From positions 51,953,265 through 52,017,264 of the forward strand of contig OX336393.1 of the NCBI GenBank assembly GCA_946902985.2: 64,000 nt of DNA, written 5' to 3'. How positions within the stretch are numbered: the first letter of the stretch is position 1; each line of letters starts with the position of its first letter. This stretch comes from Meconema thalassinum (taxonomy: Eukaryota; Arthropoda; Insecta; Orthoptera; Tettigoniidae). Both the position numbers and the translations under genes were made by a program. Below, in pieces: positions 40,979 through 51,654 of this stretch. The notes beneath the pieces are model-generated. The model did no database searches and was not told where the DNA came from. It saw only the letters and a program-made list of their open reading frames with translations.

Positions 40979-41354
40979 ACGGTGGGTGAGTGGTCAACGT
41001 GCCGGTCTACTAACCCCAAGTTTGCAGGTTCGCTCCTGGCAAAGGTAAGTGATTATTGAAAGGCGGCAAAAATTACGACACCATGCCATACGATGTTGGC
41101 ATGTCAAAAAACCCATTTGAATTCAGTAGGCCGTGTTCATAATGGCAAAAGTAATCTCGGGAGTTTCCGCCAACACAAAGTTCCTCATTTCTCTACTAGA
41201 AAGCTCTATAGTTTTCAAGGAGCTTAGATATCTAACCTCCTTGACTTTCATAGTGCTTCAAGGAACTACGAAATTCGACATGCAAGCTACCCTTTGGGTA
41301 TCAAATAACAAAGCTTGCACCCGGCATCCGAGGCCATACGATATTATTATTATT
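40979..41354 (+). repeat. SINE C1, 9-bp TSD
   Basis: Head TTCCACGGTGGGTGAGTGGT..TTTGCAGGTTCGCTCCTGG (tRNA-like, B box GGTTCGCTCC), CCCATTTGAATTCAGTAGGC, GTTTCCGCCAACACAAAGTT, ending (ATT)n. ACCTCAAAA flanks both sides. Its ORF at 41,133 is the SINE body, not a gene. Confidence 0.93.
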
Positions 41355-41439
41355 ACCTCAAAACGTGAGAGTATGAGAAAAAAAAAGGGCCAATTAAGTT
41401 AGATAAATGAAAGACACCGTATGTCTCGATTACTCTAAT

Positions 41440-41638
41440 AACCGCGGGGTGGCGTTAGGGTAGCGTGCCTACTTCGCATCCGGGGTTCAGGGTTCAATCC
41501 GCGGCTCCGTGGAAACTGGCGTGAGGGCAGGAACGGGATGCACCTGGCCTCACGCCACCCCATAATCTGAAGCCCAAATGGTTGGGCAGCGGTCGCTTGG
41601 TAGGCTTAGGCCCTTAATGGGGTTTGGTTTGGAAAGGG
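41440..41638 (+). repeat. SINE K
   Basis: tRNA-like head ACCGCGGGGTGGCGTTAGGG..GTTCAGGGTTCAATCCGCGG, GGCGTGAGGGCAGGAACGGG, and CTGAAGCCCAAATGGTTGGG. Confidence 0.7.
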
Positions 41639-41746
41639 GAAAAGAATTGACCAAGAGAGATCGACAGGAAAGATAACAGACTGGCGCAAGTAAGTGGAAC
41701 AACGCCGCGATCCCCAGATACCGTCCCATTTGTAGTGAGTGCCCAG
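41639..41746 (-). repeat. repeat E fragment (head part), reverse
   Basis: Complement reads GTTCCACTTACTTGCGCCAG, CTTTCCTGTCGATCTCTCTT, GGTCAATTCTTTTCCCC, matching the E head. The only minus-strand E piece seen. Confidence 0.65.
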
Positions 41747-42159
41747 GGATGCTGTCATTACAAAGTGGTCGTGGTACAATTCCAGCACTTTTATAGAGTA
41801 GAGATTAACTAAAAAAATTGCACTGAGATTTATTATAAGGATTGCGCACGGTTGTATTACAAATCTTCCGTTTCATGTTGCCATCAATGGAAGATCCTTG
41901 CCAACTGCCTTGACGCACTGGGCTATCCTGGTTAGTCACATGTATCTATTCGCTAGTGATTAGAGCGGAAACGCCTGAATTCACTCCAAATGACTATTAT
42001 CAATGAAATCATTTGACGAGTAACCGTGCGCTAACCGCCTGTCTAGATTTGTAAGCCTCGTCGAACTAAGTGACGCGGTTAGTTTAGTCTTGGTCTTCAA
42101 AACCGAATATGAAGCTTAAATTTTATGGTGTTCATATCTGACAACCTGAAACTTACTAG
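41747..42159. other. no recognised gene
   Basis: Unclassified. Confidence 0.4.
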
Positions 42160-43238
42160 CGACTGGCTACGTGGCTCAGCGGTAACGTTCTCGCTTGCTG
42201 GGCCCAAGGTTGCATGTAACCTGCAACCCCCCCCCCCCCCTTCAAGGGCTCACATCTAGTGGGACGTGGGTCGCAACCACGGGACCCCAAACTGAGTCCG
42301 GCATTGCTTCCACTTTTTGTGCCAGGCTCCTCTCCGTCTTCTTTCCTGTTGGCGTATCTTGGTAAACACTTCTTCTTTTCCAACCCCGACGGTATTAGGG
42401 TATCCGAGGCCTAGGGAGTCTCTTCCTTTCTCGCCATAATTGGCCCTTCTCTCATCTTTCCTGATCCCTCATTCTTCTTTTTCTTTTCATTATATTTCCT
42501 TTTCTCTTTAAGATTCCCGCTCTGTTTCTTTTGAATTGGCTCCCCGTGAATCTAAATTACATTTTTTGAATCTATGCTACATTTTGTAGGTATTTCCAAT
42601 ATAAATTGCCTTTTGTAAGAATTGACAAACTAAATTGCTTTTTAGTACGTCTTTGAATGTATGGGCGGCATTTTTGTGAGTATTTTGAATTTCAAATGCA
42701 TTTTTTAAGTATTTTCAACCTAAACCGCATTTTGCAAGAATTCTCAATCCAAATTGCATTCTGTAGGATGGGCAATTTGTAAATATTTTGATTATCAGTT
42801 GGATTTTGTGATTATTTTCAATCTAAATTCTAATTTGTAAGTATTTTCAATCCAAATTTCATTTTGTAAATATTTTTAATCCGAATTTCATTTTGAAAAT
42901 ATTTTCAATCCAAATTGCATTTTGTAAGTATTGTCAATCTAAATTGCATTTTATGAGTATTTTGAATTTAAATTGCTCGTTCTATTTTTTTTACTCTAAC
43001 CTGCAATTTGTGCGTATTTTCATTCTAAATTACGGTACTTTTTGTGAATTATTTTCCATCTAAATTCCATTGTGTGGGTATTTTCAATCTTTTGTCAGTA
43101 TTTTCAATCTCCGTTAGTTTCCGTTATGTTTTCCATCTCATTGTCATTTTCGCTATCACCCAGACCATTAGAGGCAGATAACCTAGATGTTAGGCTCCTT
43201 GAAACAACAATTATCGTTATCATAGTAATCATCATCAT
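42160..43238 (+). repeat. repeat E6, preceded by a tRNA-like head and poly(C)
   Basis: GCTACGTGGCTCAGCGGTAA..GGGCCCAAGGTTGCATG looks like a degenerate tRNA head, then poly(C) (42,227-42,240), E head, array 42,545-43,110, CTATCACCCAGACCATTAGA, GATAACCTAGATGTTAGGCT (hairpin decayed) and (ATC)n. Confidence 0.88.
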
Positions 43239-43396
43239 CATCTTATCCTGGCGCAGTCAGTTGGCATTTGAAGGTGTGCAAATGTGAGGGGGCAGTGTCA
43301 GTAGATTTTCTGGCACGTTAAAGATCCCCTTCGGGGCAAAATTCCGGGATCCCGGCGTCTCTAAAAGCCAGGATAGTTAAAAGGGACGTAAAACCA
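43239..43396 (+). repeat. SINE-like tail fragment (GGGGCAAAATTCC class)
   Basis: GGCACGTTAAAGATCCCCTT, CGGGGCAAAATTCCGGGAT and GGACGTAAAACCAATA: a recurrent arthropod short repeat; the head is not clear. Confidence 0.6.
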
Positions 43397-43400
43397 ATAT

Positions 43401-44076
43401 AGTACATTATGCAACGAGCCTATAATGGCTATAATTAAGACACGAGTATTTTTATAAAACGAGCGTATGCGAGTTTTATAATTTCCATACGAGTGTCTTA
43501 ATTACCCTTATAGGCGAGTTGCATACGACTGTTTATGTTCGACGATAATTATAACTTTATTATATGTTTTAACATAAATATTCATAAATATCTGTTCAGT
43601 CACTACAGTAGAATGTTGTGATCGGGTGCTGCGGTGGGTAGTATATCTCTCTTGTCCAAGCTCTCTGGACAACCGACGCATGCGTTCTGTGTGCTTCAAT
43701 ACCATATGTTCAGATTGCGCACCAGTATTCAGTAAAACTGTCACTGAAGTCGTGTCAAAACCACGCGCTGTGTAGAAATTGGATTTTGGGATATTAAGGT
43801 ACCGGTACAGTGCTATTTTTTGTCTCATATTCGCCAGTTTATTTACGCGAACATATGGACTGTGCGTATTCCATGTCGGTAATTTATTATAGTTCGATGT
43901 TGTGTTTATGTCCGACATGTTGGATTTTGAGTGCATGCGCGAAGGTATCGTTACCTAATTGGTCAATGAACGAGCTCTGATTGGCTGGAGAAACTGTATC
44001 ATAATGGAAAACGGTGTTATAATGACCATCATTATGATACAGTTTTCTAACACATAATAGTGAGGGTCGAACATAA
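43401..44076 (-). repeat. foldback repeat Q3 (tandem with Q4)
   Basis: AGTACATTATGCAACGAGCC, 112-bp palindrome 43,411-43,522, ACTGTTTATGTTCGACG, ORF region (minus 43,508-43,936), GTGCATGCGCGAAGG, CTGATTGGCTGGAG, a 16-bp-stem hairpin (AAACTGTATCATAATG / CATTATGATACAGTTT), ending GGGTCGAACATAA. Q4 follows with no more than a TA between. Confidence 0.92.
43508..43936 (-). CDS. recurrent short ORF inside Q3, unknown
   Basis: 142 codons beginning MHSKSNMSDINTTSNYNKLP, ..THSPYVRVNKLANMRQKIAL.. The start and the VNKLANMRQ(K/E)IAL segment recur in Q4 and Q5. Could be the start of an element-encoded protein or just the conservation of the repeat's DNA; the last residues run into the foldback sequence, which favours the latter for the C-terminus. 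Confidence 0.2.
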   Translation of the reverse strand: MHSKSNMSDINTTSNYNKLPTWNTHSPYVRVNKLANMRQKIALYRYLNIPKSNFYTARGFDTTSVTVLLNTGAQSEHMVLKHTERMRRLSRELGQERYTTHRSTRSQHSTVVTEQIFMNIYVKTYNKVIIIVEHKQSYATRL

Positions 44077-44757
44077 TAGTACATTATGCAACGAGCCTAT
44101 AATGGCTATAATTAAGACACGAGTATTTTTTATAAAACGAGCGTATGCGAGTTTTATAATTTCCATACGAGTGTCTTAATTACCATTATAGGCGAGTTGC
44201 ATACGACTGTTTATGTTCGACGATAATTATAACTTTATAATATGTTTTAACATAAATATTCATAAATATCTGTTGAGAGTCAGCCACAAGAATTTTGTTA
44301 TCGGAGAGCGAGCGCGAGACATCTCTCTGTCTTTCAAGATCTCTGAACGACCAACGCATGCGCTCTGTGTGTTTGCAATGCCATATGCAAACCATATGTT
44401 TACATCTGCCGTCCCTCAGTAATATTGTCACCGGTGTCAGTTGAAGACAATGCGCTGTGTAGAAATTAGTGTTGGTGATTTTAAGGTACAGTGCTATTTC
44501 TTGTCTCATATTCGCCAGTTTATTTACGCGAACATATGGACGGTGGGTATTCCATGTCGGTAATTTATTATAGTTCGATGTTGTGTTTATGTCCGACATG
44601 TTGGATTTTGAGCGCATGCGCGAAGTTATCGTTACCTAATTGGTCAATGAACGAGCTCTGATTGGCTGGAGAAACTGTATCATAATGGAAAACAGTGTTA
44701 TAATGACCATCATTATGATACAGTTATCTGACACATAATAGTGAGGGTCGAACATAA
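44077..44757 (-). repeat. foldback repeat Q4
   Basis: Second tandem copy: palindrome 44,088-44,200, ORF region, the perfect palindrome GCGCATGCGC at 44,612-44,621, CTGATTGGCTGGAG, and a perfect 15-bp stem hairpin 44,673-44,725, ending GGGTCGAACATAA. Confidence 0.92.
44186..44617 (-). CDS. recurrent short ORF inside Q4, unknown
   Basis: 143 codons, MRSKSNMSDINTTSNYNKLP.. ..VNKLANMRQEIALYLKITN.. Compared with Q3 it carries substitutions and small length changes, yet both remain open. See the Q3 entry for doubts. Confidence 0.2.
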   Translation of the reverse strand: MRSKSNMSDINTTSNYNKLPTWNTHRPYVRVNKLANMRQEIALYLKITNTNFYTAHCLQLTPVTILLRDGRCKHMVCIWHCKHTERMRWSFRDLERQRDVSRSLSDNKILVADSQQIFMNIYVKTYYKVIIIVEHKQSYATRL

Positions 44758-45087
44758 ACGTTATTATTGAAATTTACTAGTACGTTAAAGATCTACTCCA
44801 AGCGCAAACCTTTGACATGCTGGGGTCCAAACTGCCACGGTAGTTTATTATTACTATCCATCCATCCATCTATCCATCCATCCATCCTTCCATCCATTCA
44901 TTCATTTCATGGACCGCGTCATTCCAACTGTCTCGTTCTTCGGGCATTGCACAGTAGGCCCGCATTCGTTGTCAGGTTTTCTTCCTTTTCTGGGTACAAA
45001 TCTTTCCCGTTATCAGCCTTGTTTTTCCTTGGAAACCTTGACAGTGGGATGCGCTCCTGAATGTCAGTTGATCAATCTTATCCCGTG
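44758..45087. repeat. spacer with (TCCA)n microsatellite
   Basis: (TCCA)n at about 44,855-44,900; the flank is unclassified. Confidence 0.6.
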
Positions 45088-45957
45088 ACTTGCATGGTGT
45101 ATAAATATTACGTTGCCTACACCCATGGGTCCCAGGGACTCAATGGTAAATTATTTTTTCTACCCCATATTGTTTAAAGTTAGACTTTTTTGAAAGTGCA
45201 GGATCTTTATCTGATCATTTACAATGAAAATGTAAATTTTAGTTTCTATTCCTCTCCCACAATATTCTTCAAACCTACTGCATTTATAAAAAATGATCGC
45301 AATTTCAAAAAACACATATTTTTAATATCCTATATCAATACTTTATATTACTAACAGTTACATGGTTCTGACATAAAGAAAAGGATTTAAATATTTACAT
45401 AAGGGTTTTCTCAAAATTGTCACTTTTGCAGAGATTTGCGAAGTGCAAAAGAAATTCTATATCAATATGTTCAATTAAGTTGAAGCAAATAGTTATGGAA
45501 TCAAACCTTCAAAGAAGTAGAAAAAGAATATTTTAATCAGCCTTTATAATTCAGCACACCTCAAGCAAATGACAGTTCCACAAGACTCGCACAGCGGTAA
45601 TTGGCACTTAGCGCATGCTCGACAAGCCTTTCTGTCCCATCCTCACTGTACTTGAATTTAGTCCACTAATTTGAAACTCACTTTCTGCGTCCGATATATT
45701 ACTTCAATATCCTTTTAACTACCCCCAAATAACGTTTTAGGGTATACACAAGAAAGTTACTTTCCTTACACAGATGGGTCCCAATGACCCAAACGCTGCA
45801 GTTACCGACAAAAGCGCGCCCACATACCAAAGTCATGTAGAGGACTAATAGAAAGGAGATTACAGGGAAACTTCAGTGCATTGTGACTAATATGTGCAAA
45901 ATTAATTACTTACAAAAGAAGTCACTCGCGGGTCCCAGGGACCCAACCATGTAAGTT
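45088..45957 (-). mobile_element. GGGTCCC-palindrome element, piggyBac-like suspicion
   Basis: ATGGGTCCCAGGGACTC (45,125), ATGGGTCCCAATGACCC (45,775) and CGGGTCCCAGGGACCCAAC (45,931); ends ACTTGCATGGT (left) and AACTTACATGGT (right, complement). The minus strand at about 45,570-45,650 encodes CRACAKCQLPLCESCGTVIC, a Cys-rich cluster like the C-terminal finger of PGBD-type transposases. No TTAA pair confirmed. Confidence 0.5.
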
Positions 45958-46559
45958 GCGCGTTATTATTATTAATTGTGGTGATATCTATTTTGACTTA
46001 GGACGCTAATGGAGCCAACGACCCAGGCAAGTTTCCAGAAGGGCATGGGTGAATATCCCGGAAGACTCCGTGCCTGCTCGCCTCGCGGTGACTGTAGTAT
46101 ACTCGCTGAGCAAGGTCCGATAACCTTCTAGTCTGCAGGAGACAAGTTAGAAATTGTACGTTTGCTTTATTGCTCAAGTCCACTCTCTGTATGACGACCA
46201 TAAATCATTTTATGTGCGCCATAACCTACAGCCTGCCCCGAGAGTGTAGCAGCGACCTGAAGTGGTCTGGTACAGTGACAGCCCGGAGATTGGTTGGAGC
46301 AACAAACATACCTAGGTTACTGTCATAGATTATGTGGTTAGCAAAACGAAGACATAATGAGGCATGGTGTGAAGTAAGGTAGATTGCCAGTGCAGCACTT
46401 TTCACAGGAGCTAGCTAAGTTATAGCCTGAATACCAATCATATCTCAGTAGCTTCCATACAATCAGCGAAAATTTGCTTTTTACTCTTGCCTATGCCAAC
46501 TGCGAACGAAAGAAAAATATTGCATTAAGGATATAGCAACAGTACCATCACTAAACAAT
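45958..46559. other. no recognised gene
   Basis: Unclassified; ORF 45,998-46,201 (minus) has no motif. Confidence 0.4.
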
Positions 46560-46900
46560 GATCCTCCTCGTTGCGTAGTGGCTAGCATGCTTAGCGGAGG
46601 CTCTGCTAAGAAATGTAATTCTGGTCTAAGAGCTGGAACGGGGTACACTCAGCGTTGTGAGGCGAAACTTAGTTTGATTCTTCCTCAGCCATCCTGGAAA
46701 TGGTTTTCCGTGGTTTCTACTACAGGTGAATGCTGGAAGGGTTCCTAAATTTTAGCCACGGCTGCCTCCTTCCCAATCCTCATCTGAATTACAACTACAC
46801 ACACTAATACAGCCATCATCATAACACAGGTTATCAGACAAATTCCACACACACCCAATTACATGGAGTACATGACCACGATGACGCAACAACAACAACT
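46560..46900 (+). repeat. SINE D4
   Basis: Head TCCTCGTTGCGTAGTGGCTA.., middle CCATCCTGGAAATGGTTTTC, CGTGGTTTCTAC, and tail X (AACACAGGTTATCAGACAAA, CACACCCAATTACATGG). Confidence 0.82.
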
Positions 46901-46954
46901 ACGCAATAATTGTTATATATTTTTATCCGTACATCTTATTTGTTAATTTCACCC

Positions 46955-47240
46955 CACGGCGTAGCTGTGCGCGTTAAATCTCCCATCACAACCGCGACGG
47001 AGAGCACATCAAGTCCGGAGGTCAGTGGTTCCAATCTATCCTCAGTGCGGTTCTTCCACATTCCCTCCAGGGAATTGTAGCCTACCTTATTAGTAGTACT
47101 GGGGCACCTATCCCCTCCGTCCCCAACCCTGATAATTGCAGTTCGACACACAACTACACTAACACCGGTTACCAGGCAAATTCAACGAACACCCAAGTAC
47201 ACAGGGCTGATTATCAAGTTGTCCCAAGCCCCTTGAATGA
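46955..47240 (+). repeat. SINE D5, diverged
   Basis: Head with GGTCAGTGGTTCCAATC (decayed B box), altered middle, and tail X (ACACCGGTTACCAGGCAAAT, CACCCAAGTACACAGGGCTG). Confidence 0.65.
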
Positions 47241-47429
47241 GTTAACAACAATAATGATGTTATGTATATTGCCAGATTCATTCCTTTCTGGTCTCCAAAC
47301 AAGAATTGTTATTTCATTTGAATTGCTTGGATATCGTTTCCATTTATCCCCGTGTACTTAGGTGAGCGTTGAATAACCTGAGTTTTTATGTTTGTTGTAG
47401 TGCGTGTATTTGTATTTGTCGTGGGGATT

Positions 47430-47660
47430 GGGAATGTAGCGTCCGTGGCCTGAAGTAGAAGACACCTCGGAAAACCACTTCCAGGATGGCAGAGGGAGGA
47501 ATTGAACCAACCTCTTCTCAGTTTTACCTCACGAGGCAGAGTGTAGGCCTACCTCTTTCCAACACTCGAACCAAAATTCAATTCCTTGGTAGAGCTGGGA
47601 ATCGAATACGAACCTCCTGGCCGACAGTCAAGAACGCTAGCTGCTACACCGCGAGTTGGT
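47430..47660 (-). repeat. SINE D6, reverse
   Basis: ACCACTTCCAGGATGGC, GAGGGAGGAATTGAACC (complement of a B box), a second tRNA-like block ending TGCTACACCGCGAGTTGG. Tail X is missing. Confidence 0.65.
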
Positions 47661-47667
47661 CTAAACA

Positions 47668-47864
47668 AGAACAAAAGAAAGATAGAAAGAAAGAAAGAAA
47701 GAAAGAAATGGAGTAAGAATGAAAAGTGAGAGAAAGAAAAGGGACAGAGAGAAATAAAGAAAAGAAGAGAAAGTAGAGAGAGAGAGAGAGAGAGAGAGAA
47801 TGATAAAAGAGAGAGAGAAAAAGGAAGAACAGAAAAAGAGAAGAGAGAAATAAATAAAAGAGAC

Positions 47865-47895
<31 letters not shown>

Positions 47896-48505
47896 GAGAA
47901 TAAGAGAAAATGGGAAGAAAGAAGAGAGTGAAAGTGAGCAAGAATGAAAAATGAGAGAAAGAAAATAGACAGAGAGAAAGAAAGGAAAAAGTGAAGGAGA
48001 GAAATGGAGGAGAGAGAAAGATAAAAAAGAGAGAGAGAGTAAGAAAGAAAGAAAGAACAGAGAAGTAAAAGAGAGAGAAAAAAGAGAAATAAAGAGAGAG
48101 AGAGAGAGAAAGACAAAACGAGAGAGAAAGAAAATACAGAGAAAGAAAAGAGACGGAGAGAAAGAAACACAAAAAGAGAAAAAGAAAAATAGAGAGAAAT
48201 AGAAGGAACGGAGAAAGAAAAGAGTGAAAGAAAGAGAAAATACAGAGAAAGACATGTTGAAGAGAAAGAAAGGAGAGAGCGAAAGTAAAGAGAGAGAGCT
48301 AGGAAGAAAAGAGAGGGAGAGAAATAAGAGAGAGAGAAAGTAAAAGAGAGAAAGACAAAAGGAGAGAGAAAGGAAAAGAGACAGAGAAAGGAAAAATAAG
48401 AAAAGAAAGAGTGAAAAGAGACAGAAAAAGAACTAAGAGGGGAAAGGATAAGGATAGGGTGGAAGAAAAAAAGCAATGAAAGAAAGAAAGAAAGAAAGAA
48501 CGATC
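47668..48505. repeat. polypurine tract 2, ~840 bp
   Basis: Purine-strand GAAA/GAGA tract sharing blocks with tract 1: AAAAGTGAGAGAAAGAAAAG (47,721), GACAAAACGAGAGAGAAAG (48,112), AAAATACAGAGAAAGAAAAG. The 200-290-codon Ser/Phe/Leu ORFs on the opposite strand are artefacts. Confidence 0.95.
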
Positions 48506-48953
48506 GAACGCTCTCTCGTGTCACATTGGATGTTAAATTACAGAGTTAATGCAAGATGGAAGTTGTAGTTTGAACGACCGTTCAAGTGAATTTCTTGTCC
48601 ATCATTCTGACGGCCATAGACGTCAGTTCCATGTCAACAGTGTACCTCGAACAGATTTACGCAGGCGCCGTGTCAAACGTTAATCCACAATCAGATTGGT
48701 TTATATTGGAGCAGAGGGGAGCTGTCCAAGGAAAACATTCCACTCATAGCAGTGGTGCCAACCAACATGACAAATGGTGGTTATTTTAGTTCTTCAGCTG
48801 ATCCTCCCTGAGTGATGTAGGAGAACAGCTTGATGATGATTCTGACTCTCTAGACAAAGCCGCGGTACAAAGACACAAATAGCAAATGCGGGTGTCCAGA
48901 AAACAGAATTTATAACAAACAGTAAGGCAGCCCCTCAATGTTGAAAACTGCCT
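48506..48953. other. no recognised gene
   Basis: Unclassified; ORF 48,586-48,789 has no motif. Confidence 0.4.
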
Positions 48954-48957
48954 TTAA

Positions 48958-49265
48958 CCCTTTGTAGGGGAAAACTTTTTTATTAATTTATTTTTTACTT
49001 TTTTTTACTTTTTAATTTATTTTAAGTATCATTATTAATAAAATTATTTTTGTTTCTATAATTTTAATTTTATGTATTATTTTTAATGTCCAATCTATGT
49101 TATTATAAATGTAATTTTGATATTTTTATTGAATTATTTAAATAACTAATTTCAAATTGATTTTTACAATTATTTTCATATTTTATAGTTATGTTTATTA
49201 TTTAAATATTTATATTTGCTATGTTTAGTATTTAAATATTTATATTTCCTTTATTATTGTAATTT

Positions 49266-49296
<31 letters not shown>

Positions 49297-49480
49297 TCCA
49301 ACACATAAGGTCAAGTAGATACGTATCTATATAATATTCGATTTTTAGAAATACTAGCACTTCGGCATGAAAATTCTCTGAAATTTGGCTGAAAGATTCA
49401 ACTATGAGCATCTTTGAAAGCATAAACTGTCCTTATGACAGGTGGTTAATATAGAGACCACTATCCCACAAAGCCCTTCC
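48958..49480 (-). mobile_element. TTAA-type element M2
   Basis: CCCTTTGTAGGGG after TTAA (48,954-48,957). The right end in complement is GGGCTTTGTGGGATAGTGGT. Read in reverse, its 5' part (ATAGTGGTCTCTATATTAAC, CACCTGTC, GTTGAATCTTTCAG) aligns with M1. Interior AT-rich with (AT)n. The second TTAA is lost. Confidence 0.7.
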
Positions 49481-49810
49481 ATGAACACTATTCCTCCTTC
49501 TTTGGTGCTTTTATAATTAATGTTCGAAGTTTTCTCCACTTTTCCAAATGTTAATTTCACACTAAACGTTCCTTACGAGGTGCCGGCATGATGACACGCG
49601 GTAGACTGTTGATTGTTCACTGGAGACTCAACCATATCCAGTCTATTAGATTAGCAGTTTGCCTTTTCTACCACTGAGAGCATTAGTTTGAGTAAATGCA
49701 GAGTTTCACTTAAGCCCTTATAAATACTTCCAGTGTGAAGATGTTTCAAAAAATAAAAAAGCGCCTGAGGGTATTGAACCAAGGAACATATTAAAGAAAG
49801 AATTACGTAA
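49481..49810. other. no recognised gene
   Basis: Unclassified sequence. Confidence 0.4.
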
Positions 49811-50637
49811 TAGTACATACCTAGGTATACAACGAGCCTATGATGGCAATAATTAAGACACGAGTGTTTCCATACGAGTGTCTTAATTGCCATTATAGGC
49901 GAGTTGCATACGACTGTTAATGTCCACGATAATTATAACTTTATTATATGTTTGAACATAAATATTCGTAAATATCTGTGGAATTCAGTAACTTCAGTTA
50001 GTATTTACTTATTTATTTCAGTTAGTGAACAGGGCGCGCTGGGTGGTTTGCAGACTGAACAGAGCGCATGCGTGGGTCAAAGAATTTCGAAAGCAGAGAC
50101 CATTTACTTTGCTTGGCCTGCATGATGTCTAGTGCCGATCAGAACTAGCATTCACTAATATTGTCACTGAAGTCGTTTGAAAGCAATGCGCTGTGTAGAA
50201 ATTGGGGTTGGGGATATTAAGGAACAGTGCTATTTCTTGTCTCATATTTGCCAGTTTATTTACGTGAACATGTGGGACGGTGCACTTTGCATGTCGGTAA
50301 TTTATATAGAAGGATGCTGTGTTGCCAACTTCTGGAGGTAGATTCAGAAATCTCTTGCATATGTCACAGAATTTTCTTGTTACCGTAAAGGTTCGTGCTA
50401 ATATTGTCTTTGTGTTTGGGATTGTAACTGCAATGGTTGATCCGATATCCAATTTGAACGTACAAATCACGTAATTCATGTCCGACATGTTGGATTTTGA
50501 GGGCATGCGGAAAGCTATCCTTTCCTAATTGGTCAATGAATGAGCTCTGATTGGCTGGAGAAACTGTTTCATAATGAAGAATAGTACTTTAATGACCCTC
50601 ATTATGATACAGTTTTCTGACATATTTATATTCGACG
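49811..50637 (-). repeat. foldback repeat Q5, longest copy
   Basis: TAGTACATACCTAGGTATAC, a compact palindrome 49,831-49,909 with loop GTGTTTCCAT, ORF region including about 110-150 bp absent from Q3/Q4, GGGCATGCGGAAAG, CTGATTGGCTGGAG, hairpin, and ending TATTCGACG. Confidence 0.88.
50129..50506 (-). CDS. recurrent short ORF inside Q5, unknown
   Basis: 125 codons: MPSKSNMSDMNYVICTFKLD, ..TVTRKFCDICKRFLNLPPEV.., then the shared VHVNKLANMRQEIALFLNIP. The extra middle with C-x2-C is not in Q3/Q4, which look internally deleted relative to Q5. No family recognised. Confidence 0.25.
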   Translation of the reverse strand: MPSKSNMSDMNYVICTFKLDIGSTIAVTIPNTKTILARTFTVTRKFCDICKRFLNLPPEVGNTASFYINYRHAKCTVPHVHVNKLANMRQEIALFLNIPNPNFYTAHCFQTTSVTILVNASSDRH

Positions 50638-51004
50638 ATGTCGAAATGTAAATAATATAAGTTAATTTGGCCAGGATTCGAATCAAAAAGAAAACGACAC
50701 AATTGAGGAAATTGCTTCATTGTACGATTTTAGGATTTTACTAACATTTTACTTTGTCTGATAAGATATGTTTTTAACATTAAGAAAGTAGATCCCACTC
50801 GTTTGATCTAAAAGAATCAACCTGGACGGGGGATCGCATGAAGAGCCATAGCGAGAAGATAGAGAGATTTTGGGAAGCCAAGAAAGCAAGAATAGCTGGA
50901 CAGGTTCAATACAAGGTCATAACCATGTAAAATAATAATAATAATAATAATAATGATAATAATATAAGAAACGGAAGCTCTTAGATTTACGTGATCGTTA
51001 TTCA
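50638..51004. other. no recognised gene; (AAT)n
   Basis: (AATAAT)n at about 50,930-50,962; otherwise unclassified. Confidence 0.5.
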
Positions 51005-51160
51005 CGCAATCATAAGCCACGGGGCCTCCTTTTTACGTGTAATCCGAACCACGGGACATGGCATTTCACTTCAAAAATCTCACATGCATTGACCGGGAAT
51101 TGAACCCAGTCCACCTTGGTGAGAGGCCAACAGCTTGGCCGCTGCTCCACCACGCCCGCT
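51005..51160 (-). repeat. SINE H3
   Basis: Complement: GGCGTGGTGGAGCAGCGGCC, AAGCTGTTGGCCTCTCACC, GGACTGGGTTCAATTCCCGG (A and B boxes), CATGTCCCGTGGTTCGGATT. Confidence 0.88.
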
Positions 51161-51650
51161 AGTAATAATATTGAGGCCCCTTTATGAATTAACAACAGAG
51201 TTAAGATGTTAGCTCAATTGTCAGAGTTATAGTGAACAGAACCGGAGGTCAGACATTTAGATTCCCTGCCTTCCTTGTACATTTTCTGTGCAATGCACGA
51301 TTGACCAAGATCCTGAATATCGGATAATGGCATCTGCCCGGTGTGCAGCAGATTGGCGCTGCGGTGTGAAGAAGCATGTGTGAGCAGGTTATAGCCTAAC
51401 GGAGGTTTACATTGTGTTCTGTAATGGCAAGGCTGTTATAATAGTGAACCTAACCTTGGAGTGTTGTCCCTGGCCAGCAAGGCGCCACAGCCTCCAAGTT
51501 TCTCCTCAAATATGCTAGTGATAGTCACTTCAGTTCTCAAATCACATTTCTCAAACTAATTAATGTAGCAAGTACATTCTGGGGAGGTCACTACAAGGCT
51601 CCGAGCAGGGCAGGCGTACTCCTTAAAGATTTGAAAACTGTTAACCCTTT
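51161..51650. other. no recognised gene
   Basis: Unclassified. Confidence 0.4.
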
Positions 51651-51654
51651 ATAG

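Noticed and set aside
41133..41402. Similar ORFs in three places (41,133; 54,032; 58,526), residues LISLLES.IVFK.LRYLTS
   Set aside because: They lie in SINE C1-C3. Similarity follows from SINE DNA identity, and the third copy is frameshifted. Not a protein family.
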